64,000 nucleotides of DNA from positions 310,001-374,000 of the forward strand of contig NZ_CP072426.1 in assembly GCF_017742995.1 (NCBI RefSeq), in the 5' to 3' direction. The position numbers and the translations under genes were made by a program. Origin of the DNA: Pseudoalteromonas viridis (GTDB lineage: Bacteria > Pseudomonadota > Gammaproteobacteria > Enterobacterales > Alteromonadaceae). This document shows positions 27,395-36,691 of the stretch, piece after piece. Positions within the stretch are counted from its first letter, which is position 1. The number at the start of each line of letters is the position of its first letter. The notes beneath the pieces were generated by a model. That model saw nothing but the letters and a program-made list of their open reading frames with translations. It did no database searches and was not told the origin of the DNA.

Positions 27395-28507
27395 TTATTG
27401 CTCAACAATGATCCTGAGCATACGGCGCAGTGGCTCGGCCGCGCCCCAAAGCAGCTGATCTCCTACGGTAAATGCACTGATATATTCCGGCCCCATGGTG
27501 AGCTTTCGTATTCTGCCAATTGGAATATTCAGGGTGCCAGTAACTTTGACTGGTGTCAGCTCTTGCTCTGTGATTCTACGGTCGTTTGGAATAACCGTAA
27601 CCCATTCGTTGTGTGCTTCTAATATTTCCTCAATCTTCTCAACGGAAACATCTTCTCTTAACTTAATCGTTAAGGCCTGCGCATGACAGCGCATTGCGCC
27701 GATCCTTACACAGATCCCGTCTACCGGGATCGGCTGCTTACTTGAGCCAAGGATTTTGTTTGCTTCAACCTGAGCTTTCCATTCTTCTTTACTCTGGCCA
27801 CTTTCCATAGGCACGTCTATCCATGGGATCAGGCTACCAGCCAGCGGCACGCCGAACTGATCGGTTGGTAAGCTGTCTGATTTAAGCTTTTGTGCAACCA
27901 GCTTATCGATTTCTAAAATGGCAGCGCCCGGATCGTCAAGCTGAGTTTTGACACTATCATGTATATCGCCCATCTGAGCGATAAGTTCTTTCATGTTTCG
28001 CGCACCGGCGCCCGATGCAGCCTGGTAAGTCATGGGGCTGACCCATTCAATCAGGTCTTGCTCAAACAAACCGCCCAGCGCCAGCAGCATCAATGACACA
28101 GTACAGTTACCGCCCACAAAGGTCTTAACCCCCTGCTCTAACCCCTGCTCAATGACATCTTTATTTACCGGATCCAGAACAATGATGCTGTCTGATGACA
28201 TTCTCAGTGCAGACGCCGCATCAATCCAATAGCCATTCCATCCAGTTTCTCTTAGCCCGTTATAAACAGACTTAGTGTAGTCTCCACCCTGACAGGACAG
28301 AATAATGTCCATTTGCGAGAGGCTGTCGAGATCATAAGCATCGAGTAACGCGTTGGTCTGCGACTTAACTTCTGGCCCCGGCTGGCCAGCTTGAGAGGTA
28401 GTGAAGAAATAAGGTTCAATGTCAGAAAAGTCATTTTCTTCATGCATGCGTTGCATCAATACAGAGCCGACCATTCCACGCCAACCAATTAGTCCTACTT
28501 TTTTCAT
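27395..28507 (-). CDS. asd: Aspartate-semialdehyde dehydrogenase
   Basis: It reduces aspartyl phosphate to aspartate semialdehyde with NADPH, the branch step for lysine, diaminopimelate, threonine and methionine. The 370-residue length matches the proteobacterial type. GWRGMVGS (8-15) is the NADP-binding loop, Cys135 in GGNCTVS is the catalytic nucleophile at the same number as in E. coli, and the [11 protein letters not shown] segment contains the catalytic histidine. It is transcribed alone, downstream of a structured leader with its own terminator (see the ncRNA entry), which suggests attenuation or a separate small RNA. Confidence 0.96.
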   Translation of the reverse strand: MKKVGLIGWRGMVGSVLMQRMHEENDFSDIEPYFFTTSQAGQPGPEVKSQTNALLDAYDLDSLSQMDIILSCQGGDYTKSVYNGLRETGWNGYWIDAASALRMSSDSIIVLDPVNKDVIEQGLEQGVKTFVGGNCTVSLMLLALGGLFEQDLIEWVSPMTYQAASGAGARNMKELIAQMGDIHDSVKTQLDDPGAAILEIDKLVAQKLKSDSLPTDQFGVPLAGSLIPWIDVPMESGQSKEEWKAQVEANKILGSSKQPIPVDGICVRIGAMRCHAQALTIKLREDVSVEKIEEILEAHNEWVTVIPNDRRITEQELTPVKVTGTLNIPIGRIRKLTMGPEYISAFTVGDQLLWGAAEPLRRMLRIIVEQ

Positions 28508-28627
28508 GGTATTACCTTTTTATGATTCATTGAGTATTTTGCGTGAGAGGTATGTCTAGACGTCTAAAAATAGCAAACAATAGCTGAAGAAACTATACTT
28601 TTAGCGTCAAATTTGAACATTTATGAT

Positions 28628-28767
28628 AAAAAACCCCGCGAAAGCGGGGTTTGGATACAACATGTAAAGGTTGTGTCCCATACTGCCACCTAAAGCAGCA
28701 GTTTAGAACGAGGTTGTTGGTAACCAGAAACTCAGTCTAATTACCAAAATTCTGACTTAGTATGTGA
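28628..28767 (-). ncRNA. Candidate asd leader or stand-alone small RNA
   Basis: On the minus strand TTGAAC (28797-28802) and CATACT (28774-28779) are separated by 17 bp, a good sigma-70 layout, predicting a start near 28767. About 140 nt later lies a classical intrinsic terminator: AAACCCCGC (28631-28639), loop, GCGGGGTTT (28644-28652), then a U run. Between them are at least three possible stems: GGTAA with TTACC, CTGC with GCAG, and ACAAC with GTTGT. No ORF of note fills the space. The asd start codon is 120 bp further on, so the RNA is either an attenuated leader of asd or an independent small RNA. I recognise no known riboswitch; it does not look like the lysine riboswitch. Confidence 0.55.
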
Positions 28768-28773
28768 GAACAA

Positions 28774-28802
28774 AGTATGGCTTAATTCTAGTGAGTGTTC
28801 AA
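28774..28802 (-). promoter_or_regulatory. Sigma-70 type promoter of the leader RNA
   Basis: TTGAAC at 28797-28802 and CATACT at 28774-28779 on the minus strand, with a 17-bp spacer. Confidence 0.5.
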
Positions 28803-29062
28803 GAAGTTTTGATTACAACAAACTGAAAAGTAAGAAAATATTTTCCCAATTTTGTGACCACACGGCTGTCACATAAGTTTAACTTTATACCAATGTTTAA
28901 TTGTTTATATTTTGACCTGAAACAATAAAACACATCATAAAAATCACATTAATCAACATTTGATATCATTAGTACCCATTGAGAAAAATCAGGGGCCAGA
29001 TAAATTGAAGTATATGCAAGAATCTAATGGCAGGGCTAGACTAACTGAAGGCTAAACACGAT

Positions 29063-29091
29063 AAAGCCGCCGATACTGGCCCGGCGGCTTT
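29063..29091 (-). terminator. Hairpin after the TonB-dependent receptor gene
   Basis: AAAGCCGCCG (29063-29072) pairs perfectly with CGGCGGCTTT (29082-29091) around a 9-nt loop. The U run is short on the minus strand. Confidence 0.65.
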
Positions 29092-29109
29092 CAAACTGGG
29101 TTGAATTAC

Positions 29110-31797
29110 TTAGAACTCATATTTGTAGCTCAGGCTCACACTGGTGCCCACTTCTTTTTGACGAACAATATAGTCGGACTGAGTGACTTCCTGCTCTTCA
29201 TCCAGTAAGTTTTGCACCTTGAACTTAACTTGTGAGTTAAAGTCAGGATACCAGGTGTAAACCAGGTCCAGTGAATGGAACGGCTGCTCGAATGCATCCT
29301 CGCGACCACCAATACCTGAAGCCAGGATCCGCTCACCGAATACATTGTAAACAAGCGAGCTGCTGTGCTGACCGTCTGCTGAGTCATAGTTCAGCTGCAA
29401 GTTCACAACATATTTAGAGTGGCCCGTCATGCGCTTGGTTGGGTTCGTTAAGTTACCAGACTTAGCAGGGTCAATTTCTACTTCTGAATCACTGAAAGTA
29501 ACATTACCAGAAGTAAAGAATCCACTCACTACACCAGACAGGTCATATAGCCATTCGGCTTCGACACCATATACCTCACCGGTTTCGCCATTAACGAAGG
29601 TAGCAGTGTAATCCTCGTCACCTACTTGCAACACAGTCTCTATCGGTGCCGTAATATCTTTAAAAAATGCACCTACCGAGAAGTTATCGCCGTTGTCCAT
29701 GTAGTATTCGAAACGCGCGTCATAGTTTTGCAGCTCGCTGCTCTTGAGGCCTGCAACACCGAATGTACGTATGTCTGTCAATGGGTCAAAATATGAAACA
29801 GGTACCAACTCACGTAGGTCAGGACGAACGACTGTTTCACCGTAACCAAACCTGATTTGGTACTTTTCACCGCCCAGATAAGTCATGGAAAGCGCGTTAT
29901 AGAAGTCATCTTCATTAACTGTTCCCGCCAGGATCCGCTCTTCTGAGTAGATTGTACTATGGGTGATGCGGTCAAAGATAAGACTCGATGTACCTATAGA
30001 GACCTGTTTAAAATCTTCGTATCGGATACCACCACTTAGACGCCATGTGTTATCAAAAATCGCATCGAATTCAAAGTAGCCTGAATCAATTTTCTGAGCC
30101 GCAATGTAGTCGTCTGCACTAGGCGCCGTTGGTTCATTGAAGGCCAACAAAAAATCATTGCTAGAGACAAAGTCATCATTCAAATAGGCCGTGATGTCAT
30201 TAATACCCCCTAACCCCGTATTAACCGGGATAGAGATATTCGTCTCATTGTGTATCGCGAAGCCTGATGTTGAATAAACACGCGCCCTGTCAACAAAGTC
30301 ATAACCGGCTTTAAAGGTTAGCTCTAAGTTTTCCAGATACAGTGGCAATGTAAGGTTACCGCTGTACGACTTTACATTGTCTTCCATTTCCGTGTACGAA
30401 TAGAGGATACGGTTATCATCACCCGTTACGATAGAATCTACATAGGCGCCATCTTCACCATAGTTATCGATGAAATCATAATCGATATTGGTTGGGATTT
30501 TAGTTTCCGCTTTTGACTCTGTATACTGCCAGTCAACACCGATCCCCATGTAATCCATGAATGTATGTTGGCCAACAGCCTGGTCGATGTCCAGAATGCG
30601 CTCTTCGTAGTTGAAGTCGTAGTTACGATATGCTTGTCCTGTTGCTGCTTTCGTTCTAACAGTACTGCCATTGGGGCTTTGAGAGATAGACAGTTCCGAC
30701 TCGTCTTCTGTGTCTTCAAGATATATTTTAGAATACGATACGTTATGTTGCTCGTACTTATATCCAAGGTTAAACACGCCACTCATTTTCTCAGTCTGAG
30801 TTGTTACTTTAGAGTCTTTCATCGTAACGTAACAAGAGTTAACTGCGTCTTCTTCTGTCTCCAATTTTGTCGTACAGCTTTCATCAAATGACTGATCCAA
30901 GACCGCGCTCATGCGCTCTGAATATTTCCAGTCATTGTCATAAGACACAGCTGCAAGCACGCCTATAGTGCCGCCCAGCCAGTCTTCGTCAAAGCTGTTA
31001 CCAATACTGGCCTTTATGTCGTAGTTCGGATCCAAAGACTCTTCTTGTACCCGAATGTCCCGCGGCAGCTCACGTACCAGCGACTTGTTGATGACCAAAG
31101 CTTGATCAGCAGCACTTAGAGTTTCAGTGTTTTTTAACCCTTCTCTTTCTACTATACCGCGCAAAGACAGGTCGCCACGATAACGTACTACGGCAGTTTG
31201 AACTGCAACAGGGATCCCTTTTTCATTACGGTTATAGGTATAGCCGTCTTGCGAATTGAGGTTCTGACCAACACCTACTTCTATATTTGCTACGAATTCA
31301 CTCGGTACCGACTTAGTCCGAATGTCGATATTACCACCACCAAATGCTGCCGGCATTGACGGCGAGTAGGCCTTTTGTACCGCCAGACTCTCTATGATGC
31401 TTGATGGGAATATGTCCAGGGGGATCACGTTGCGGGTCAAGTCCGGGCTAGGTACCGCAGCACCGTTTAATCGAGCACTTGAGTAACGCTCACCTAGGCC
31501 ACGTACATAAATGAACTTGCCATCGACAAGCGTTAGGCCAGTTACACGGCGTAGAGCAGATGCTACATCGCTATCACCGGTGCGTGACAATTGCTCGGCA
31601 CCCAGTATGTCTGCAACAAATGCTTGATTTTTACGCTCTTCAATAACAGCCGCAGCACTACCTTGTAGACGTGAGCCGACTGCAACAACTTCTTCAATTT
31701 CCTGCGCTTCTTCAGCAAATACAGGCGCAGTCATACCGACGGACAAAGAAGCACCTACTGCCAAAGCTACTTTTCTTAATTTTATCTGCGTATTCAT
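29110..31797 (-). CDS. TonB-dependent outer membrane receptor
   Basis: An outer membrane barrel that imports a substrate using TonB energy. I place the start at the Met in MNTQIKLRKVALAVG, with AGGA 7 bases upstream, because the frame extended to 31836 adds 13 residues that spoil the signal peptide. The product is then about 895 residues. The signal ends at PVFAEE, the TonB box region follows (EEVVAVGSR), the plug domain spans about 45-175 (VRGLGERYSSARLNGAAVPSP), and the barrel fills the rest and ends in SYKYEF with the usual terminal Phe. It lies 90 bp downstream of the beta-helix lipoprotein gene and probably shares its transcript. Substrate unknown. Confidence 0.93.
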   Translation of the reverse strand: MNTQIKLRKVALAVGASLSVGMTAPVFAEEAQEIEEVVAVGSRLQGSAAAVIEERKNQAFVADILGAEQLSRTGDSDVASALRRVTGLTLVDGKFIYVRGLGERYSSARLNGAAVPSPDLTRNVIPLDIFPSSIIESLAVQKAYSPSMPAAFGGGNIDIRTKSVPSEFVANIEVGVGQNLNSQDGYTYNRNEKGIPVAVQTAVVRYRGDLSLRGIVEREGLKNTETLSAADQALVINKSLVRELPRDIRVQEESLDPNYDIKASIGNSFDEDWLGGTIGVLAAVSYDNDWKYSERMSAVLDQSFDESCTTKLETEEDAVNSCYVTMKDSKVTTQTEKMSGVFNLGYKYEQHNVSYSKIYLEDTEDESELSISQSPNGSTVRTKAATGQAYRNYDFNYEERILDIDQAVGQHTFMDYMGIGVDWQYTESKAETKIPTNIDYDFIDNYGEDGAYVDSIVTGDDNRILYSYTEMEDNVKSYSGNLTLPLYLENLELTFKAGYDFVDRARVYSTSGFAIHNETNISIPVNTGLGGINDITAYLNDDFVSSNDFLLAFNEPTAPSADDYIAAQKIDSGYFEFDAIFDNTWRLSGGIRYEDFKQVSIGTSSLIFDRITHSTIYSEERILAGTVNEDDFYNALSMTYLGGEKYQIRFGYGETVVRPDLRELVPVSYFDPLTDIRTFGVAGLKSSELQNYDARFEYYMDNGDNFSVGAFFKDITAPIETVLQVGDEDYTATFVNGETGEVYGVEAEWLYDLSGVVSGFFTSGNVTFSDSEVEIDPAKSGNLTNPTKRMTGHSKYVVNLQLNYDSADGQHSSSLVYNVFGERILASGIGGREDAFEQPFHSLDLVYTWYPDFNSQVKFKVQNLLDEEQEVTQSDYIVRQKEVGTSVSLSYKYEF

Positions 31798-31887
31798 TTG
31801 CAATCCTGATAAAACTCGTAAAAAAGGCGCAATCAATGCGCCTAGTTCGAAATACTTATGGAGTTAAAAACAAAGTAATCTTAGAGA

Positions 31888-33618
31888 TTAGTCTTTGTCA
31901 GCCAGTTCAAGAGCTTCTTTAACCCACTTGTACCAAGCACTTGTAGTGTCTGCGCTTGACACAGCACCTACATAGTCAGCTTTTACGAAGAAATCGTCAT
32001 TCAGAGTTGTCATGTCATAAGCTGCAACGGTGATGGATGCCGAGTCTTTGTTAGTAGAGAAACCATCTGCTGCAAGTACGTCGCCTGCTTCGGTCAGAGT
32101 TTGGCTAGAGCCCGCGTTATCCCACCAAGCAGTATAAGACTCGTTACCAGGCAATGTTTTGCTTTCGTCAGTGATGTCCTTAACACAGGCTAGTACTGAG
32201 CTGTTGAAGTTTAGTGCGTCTTCAGCGGCGTTTTTAGCAGCGTCGTCATCTTTGAAGTGAAGACAAGCAGTGTCATTGGCAGCATTGTCAGCTTTAACAA
32301 ATAATGTGTTGTAGTACTGACCACGAATTGCATCGTCAAATGTTGCAGCTTGTGAAGGGTCATTATCACGGATTGATTTACCATCCGTAGTTACAACAGT
32401 AACGTTAGCGATAGTTGGGTTAGAAGGTGTTACATCGTTGTACTCGTCACCTTTGTTCTTCTCACCGTCAGTTTCAAAACCGTTGTTACCCATGAAGCCT
32501 TCGGTACCAGCTTCGATAGTTTTAACAACCTTCTTTTTATTCTCATCTTCGCCGGTGTAGTTAACGTCTTTCTTCGTTTTAATAGTACCGTGTTTGATGT
32601 AGATGAACTGAGCTTTACCCTGCCAGCCTGCATCGATATCGATAGAGTCGTCCTGGGTATCTGTAACTACAATGTTCTTCAGGTTCGCCGCACCACCAAA
32701 GAACTCAATACCATCATCGAAGCCCTGGTGAATGTGAAGGAATTCGAAGCTAGAGCCTGAACCAACACCATTCAATGTCAGAGAGTTAAGGTCATCACCT
32801 ACACCACCTTCACGAGGACCTGACCCTGCGTAGAAGATTTTAGCGTACTTAATGTTACCGCTGCTGTCTGCGTTATCGTTACCACCGAAGTGACTAGTGA
32901 TACCTTCAGTTTTAGCGTTACACAGACCTTGCGCACGCTCTTCGTTCTTACATTGGTTAGTCAGGCCTTTACCATTGATCATGATACCGCCCCAGTCTGC
33001 AAACTGCGGGCCGAAACCGGTGATGTCAAATTCTTCAATGTCGTTTGCTGATGTAAACGTGATAGGTGCCTCAGCAGTACCTTCGGCCATGATTTTAGCG
33101 CTACGAGCAATGCGAACAATCGCCTCACCTGAAGCAAATGCCATGATTGCGCCAGGTTTTACAGTAAGAGTAGGACCTGTCTCTGGCACTGTACAACCTG
33201 TACTAGTGTCACAGTTTTCACCAATTAACAGAGCGCCGGCGAATACATGTGCGCCGCCATTTGGCAAGGCATCGAAAGTAATGTTTTCTTTGATTTCTAG
33301 TGCTTTGCTTGCGAATGAAGAGTCGTAGTAACAGTGTTTAGAGTTACGGTACTCACCCTGAACTTCTTCACCTGCAACAGTACGGCTTACACACGGGTTA
33401 GTAACAACAGGGTCTTTATCATTACCGTCGTTACCACCGTTATTGTTATCACCACCGGAATTATCGCCTGTGCCATTATTCGTAGTTGTTGTTGTATTAT
33501 TTGAATCTGTAACACTTGTATCATTAACTGTTGGTGTTACTTCGATGTCACCGCCACAGCCAGCTAGTACAAGTGCAGATGTAACAAGGCTTACTTTGAA
33601 TAACCCAGTAAGTTTCAT
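31888..33618 (-). CDS. Beta-helix-like lipoprotein partner of the TonB-dependent receptor
   Basis: The 576-residue product has a lipoprotein signal with LAGC (Cys21) and an Asn/Asp/Gly-rich linker (about 35-70). A long domain follows whose repeated short strands (GPTLTVKPGAIMAF, APITFTSANDIEEF, GNIKYAKIFYAGSG, ANLKNIVVTDTQDDSIDID) look like a right-handed beta-helix. Proteins of this kind often sit beside TonB-dependent receptors in marine gammaproteobacteria. I infer a surface substrate-capturing role, by analogy with SusD-type partners; there is no direct evidence. Acidic Asp/Asn clusters could bind calcium. Confidence 0.75.
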   Translation of the reverse strand: MKLTGLFKVSLVTSALVLAGCGGDIEVTPTVNDTSVTDSNNTTTTTNNGTGDNSGGDNNNGGNDGNDKDPVVTNPCVSRTVAGEEVQGEYRNSKHCYYDSSFASKALEIKENITFDALPNGGAHVFAGALLIGENCDTSTGCTVPETGPTLTVKPGAIMAFASGEAIVRIARSAKIMAEGTAEAPITFTSANDIEEFDITGFGPQFADWGGIMINGKGLTNQCKNEERAQGLCNAKTEGITSHFGGNDNADSSGNIKYAKIFYAGSGPREGGVGDDLNSLTLNGVGSGSSFEFLHIHQGFDDGIEFFGGAANLKNIVVTDTQDDSIDIDAGWQGKAQFIYIKHGTIKTKKDVNYTGEDENKKKVVKTIEAGTEGFMGNNGFETDGEKNKGDEYNDVTPSNPTIANVTVVTTDGKSIRDNDPSQAATFDDAIRGQYYNTLFVKADNAANDTACLHFKDDDAAKNAAEDALNFNSSVLACVKDITDESKTLPGNESYTAWWDNAGSSQTLTEAGDVLAADGFSTNKDSASITVAAYDMTTLNDDFFVKADYVGAVSSADTTSAWYKWVKEALELADKD

Positions 33619-33748
33619 TTTATTCTCCGTTGTGTATTTAAATGAGCTGGCGTTATCATATAAAGCCTATATTTCATTTGTGTGTCTAATTATTTTCAGA
33701 AAAATGAAAGTATCAAATATAGGGAATGTTTTTATTTTGACGCAGGCA

Positions 33749-33775
33749 TAAAAAAACCGCCCGAAGGCGGCTTTG
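33749..33775 (-). terminator. Terminator after the TPR gene
   Basis: CCGCC (33757-33761) pairs with GGCGG (33766-33770) around CGAA, and an A run at 33750-33756 gives a U run on the minus strand. It closes the TonB operon. Confidence 0.8.
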
Positions 33776-33792
33776 GTGTTGCGATTATAAAA

Positions 33793-35097
33793 TCATAACA
33801 AAGCTTGCTTTAACGTTTCGGCATGAATTTTTTCGCGCTTAACGTATTTAATCCATTGCTTGGCGAGATTAGCTGATTTTTTGTGCTTTTCTGCCTGTTC
33901 AAACGCAAGTATTGACGCGTCGAAGTTTTGCAGGTTGTATTGTGCCATACCTAATGCCACGTAGGCGTTTGACTCGAAAGTCAGCTCCCCTTTATCCAGG
34001 GCCGCGCGCGCAGCGTCGGCTGCTTCATCAAACTTTTCCAGATTAATGTAGACCTCGGCAATACGTTGCAGATAATTACCATGCCCTACTTCTTTGTCTG
34101 CTTTTACAAAGTAGGATATGGACTTATCTTCATCCTTAGACTGAACATAGGCCTCGGCGATAAAGGCGTAATTTTTAGCATTGCCTTCGACAACCCCACT
34201 TTTGATGCCTTCATCCAGAGCCACCGCAGCCTTGTACGGTAAACCATTAAACAGGTAAACCTGAGCGAGCTGGATAACGTCACTGCGCTTTTTAATAAAG
34301 CCACGCTGTTTGGCTGTTTCGAGCAGGGCTAATTGTTTTTTCTCTTCGCCCAGCTCACCAAACATACCCGCTAACTGGACCCAGTATTCTGGCTTATCAA
34401 ACAGCTTAACCATTTTTTCCAGTACGTCGGCAACCTTTTTAGGTTGATTCATTGAGTAATATAATGCCCTTTGCAGAACCAGCCAGTTCTCCTTGGGAAC
34501 ATTACCTTCACTTTCTGTTAATGATATCGCTATATTGATATTTTCTACAGCCGATTGATAGTTTTTATCCTGATATAAAGCCTGCGCTTTTAATACATAA
34601 TAATTACTTTTAATTGGCTGAGTATTAATCTTTTTCCATCTTTCAAGATAATCAACCGTGGCCTTATAATCGCCATTGGCCATGGCCAATTGCGCCAGAC
34701 TAAAAGTCGTGGATAATCTCAGTGATTCAGGGATCGCTTCTTCAGCAACAACTTGTTCAAATGATGCAATGGCTTTATCAAGCTGATTTTCGTTGTAATA
34801 GATAAACCCATAGAAATTATGCATCATAGCAATTTCGTAAGAGTTCATACTACCGGAACGTTCTTTAATGGAATCCAGAACTTCCAGACCACCTTTGACG
34901 TCGCCATCATCGGCCAGCTTTTGTGCACGTGCCAGCTGGCTGTATACTTTTTCGCGCAGTGCCGGTACGCGCTTTGTTTTGGTTTCTGCATGTGCAACTG
35001 CAAGGTCTACACCCGGTAACACCGAGACCATACTTGGCGCCACCAGGCCGGCACAACTAAGTGCACTTGCCAACAAGACTTTTTTAAATACTTTCAT
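33793..35097 (-). CDS. Periplasmic tetratricopeptide repeat protein of the TonB operon
   Basis: The 434-residue product has a signal peptide (to about residue 37, AVAHAE) and TPR-like helical repeats through most of its length, for example NFYGFIYYNENQLDKAIASFEQVV and YVALGMAQYNLQNFDASILAFEQAEK. It is the last gene of the six-gene TonB energising operon, 17 bp after tonB. A TPR protein is a regular member of TtpC-type operons in Vibrio and Shewanella relatives and is thought to assist the complex in the periplasm. Confidence 0.85.
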   Translation of the reverse strand: MKVFKKVLLASALSCAGLVAPSMVSVLPGVDLAVAHAETKTKRVPALREKVYSQLARAQKLADDGDVKGGLEVLDSIKERSGSMNSYEIAMMHNFYGFIYYNENQLDKAIASFEQVVAEEAIPESLRLSTTFSLAQLAMANGDYKATVDYLERWKKINTQPIKSNYYVLKAQALYQDKNYQSAVENINIAISLTESEGNVPKENWLVLQRALYYSMNQPKKVADVLEKMVKLFDKPEYWVQLAGMFGELGEEKKQLALLETAKQRGFIKKRSDVIQLAQVYLFNGLPYKAAVALDEGIKSGVVEGNAKNYAFIAEAYVQSKDEDKSISYFVKADKEVGHGNYLQRIAEVYINLEKFDEAADAARAALDKGELTFESNAYVALGMAQYNLQNFDASILAFEQAEKHKKSANLAKQWIKYVKREKIHAETLKQALL

Positions 35098-35114
35098 AAT
35101 CGCACCTTTGTCTG

Positions 35115-35720
35115 TTAGCCATTGATCTGGAATGAGATCTTGTTCTGAACACCGGCTACTTCTACCGCTTCACCGTTCACAACACGTGGCTTGTACTTAA
35201 ATTTCAAAGCCGCATCCATTGCCGCACGCTCAAAAATATTCTCCGGTTCAGCTTTGACGACCACCGGATCTCTTACCGTGCCTTGCTTCGTCACGATAAA
35301 CTCAACGATGACATACCCTTCGATACCGCGTGACAGCGCACGTCTGGGATAGACAGGCGCAACCTTAACGATTGGCAAATATTCACCGTCACTGGATTCA
35401 AGTGCCAGTCCACCGGCAAGGTCTACATCGGCTGCAACGTCTGCGCTAAAGTTAAAATCAGCGCCTGCAGCATCGAGGTTATTACTTTGCATCTGAGGCG
35501 CATCCATAGGTGGAGGCGGCTCTTTCGGCGTTGGTGGTTTTTGTGGCTTGCGTTCTTTTTTCTGAACTGTTTCTTCTTTTTTCAGGCGAACAAAGTCAAG
35601 TACATTGCCTTTGACGGGCTCTTCCATTTTGCCTTCGCCGCCTGTGATCAGTGCTTGCATACCGAGAAACAAGAAAAAAGTCACAATACCTGCAATAACG
35701 AGTGCTAGTAAGTAACGCAT
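35115..35720 (-). CDS. tonB2: TonB energy transducer (TonB2 type)
   Basis: It carries proton-motive energy from the ExbB/ExbD complex to outer membrane receptors. The 201-residue length is short, as in TonB2 proteins. It has an N-terminal membrane anchor (about 4-24), a proline/lysine-rich spacer (about 58-75) and a C-terminal TonB domain (about 115-200) containing VAPVYPRRALSRGIEGYVIVEF. It lies 9 bp after exbD and 17 bp before the TPR gene, in one operon. Confidence 0.93.
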   Translation of the reverse strand: MRYLLALVIAGIVTFFLFLGMQALITGGEGKMEEPVKGNVLDFVRLKKEETVQKKERKPQKPPTPKEPPPPMDAPQMQSNNLDAAGADFNFSADVAADVDLAGGLALESSDGEYLPIVKVAPVYPRRALSRGIEGYVIVEFIVTKQGTVRDPVVVKAEPENIFERAAMDAALKFKYKPRVVNGEAVEVAGVQNKISFQING

Positions 35721-35729
35721 TTTCTAATC

Positions 35730-36140
35730 CTATGATTCCTGTGCTGCAATCGATACATCAAACGCGCCTGCTGCACGAGATGCATCCATTACCTTGATTA
35801 GGGTATCTGTGGTTGCTTTTTTATCTGCCTGAATAACCACGCTGCCTTGTGGATTTTCCGCTTTCAGGCGCTCGATGTTGGCCTGTACCGCGCGGATATC
35901 AACCTGGCGTTTGTTGATCCAGATTTCGCCTTTGTCCGAAATGGCAACAAGGATATTGGCACGCTGCTTTTTCACGGCTGTCGCCGCTTCCGGGCGGTTG
36001 ACATCAATACCCGCTTCTTTGACGAAAGACGCAGTAACGATAAAGAAGATAAGCATGATAAATACAACGTCCAGCATGGGCGTCATGTTAATTTCTTCAG
36101 CTTCTTCTTCCTGAAAAACCTTTGCTAGTGGAGCTCTCAT
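35730..36140 (-). CDS. exbD2: ExbD-type biopolymer transport protein
   Basis: A 136-residue inner membrane protein of the proton channel that drives TonB. A single membrane segment (about 22-43, MLDVVFIMLIFFIVTASF) carries the protonatable Asp24, preceded by EINMTP. The periplasmic domain ends the protein. It is 21 bp downstream of the short exbB gene. Confidence 0.94.
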   Translation of the reverse strand: MRAPLAKVFQEEEAEEINMTPMLDVVFIMLIFFIVTASFVKEAGIDVNRPEAATAVKKQRANILVAISDKGEIWINKRQVDIRAVQANIERLKAENPQGSVVIQADKKATTDTLIKVMDASRAAGAFDVSIAAQES

Positions 36141-36161
36141 TTTGTTTCCTCAAATTCTTTT

Positions 36162-36689
36162 CTAGTGGTCAAGCAACAGCTTGTCTTCCAGCAGTTCTAC
36201 TTCGCGCTTTGCTTTGCGTTGCAAAAAGGTCGAGGCAAACACCCCGGACAGCGCGCCAACCATACCAGCCATAGTAGGAATGGTTGCCTTGGATACACCG
36301 GCAGCCATTGAACGGGCACTTCCGGAACCTGTGATTGCCATAACATTAAATACTTCAATCATGCCGGTCACTGTACCGAGCAGACCCAGTAGAGGACACA
36401 GGGCAACCATGACATTGATATAAGGTAAGTTACTGTTAAGCTGAATACCGGCTCGTGAGATCATGGCCTGGCGGATCTGCTCTGCATTCCAGCTGTTTCT
36501 TTCCTCTCGGCTGCTCCAGCTGTTCAGCAGATCTTTGCGATACGTTCTGAACTTGCCGAACACAAACATAAAGCGCTCGAGGATCAACAACCACATCAGA
36601 AATGTGACCAGTCCGATGACCAGGAGAACCTGGCCACCTGTATCTAGGAACTCACGTAGCGCATTAATTGCATCTACTAAAAGAACCAC
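36162..36689 (-). CDS. exbB2: ExbB-type MotA/TolQ/ExbB proton channel protein
   Basis: The 175-residue product has three membrane segments (about 16-40, 95-118 and 135-160) and the conserved PLLGLLGTVTGMIEVF motif of the MotA/TolQ/ExbB family. It is the short ExbB partner of the longer TtpC-like protein encoded 2 bp upstream, and both would be made from the same transcript. Confidence 0.93.
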   Translation of the reverse strand: MVLLVDAINALREFLDTGGQVLLVIGLVTFLMWLLILERFMFVFGKFRTYRKDLLNSWSSREERNSWNAEQIRQAMISRAGIQLNSNLPYINVMVALCPLLGLLGTVTGMIEVFNVMAITGSGSARSMAAGVSKATIPTMAGMVGALSGVFASTFLQRKAKREVELLEDKLLLDH

Positions 36690-36691
36690 AA

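Noticed and set aside
28628..28767. Lysine riboswitch upstream of asd
   Set aside because: The length and visible stems do not show the conserved lysine-riboswitch core; kept as an unclassified leader or small RNA.
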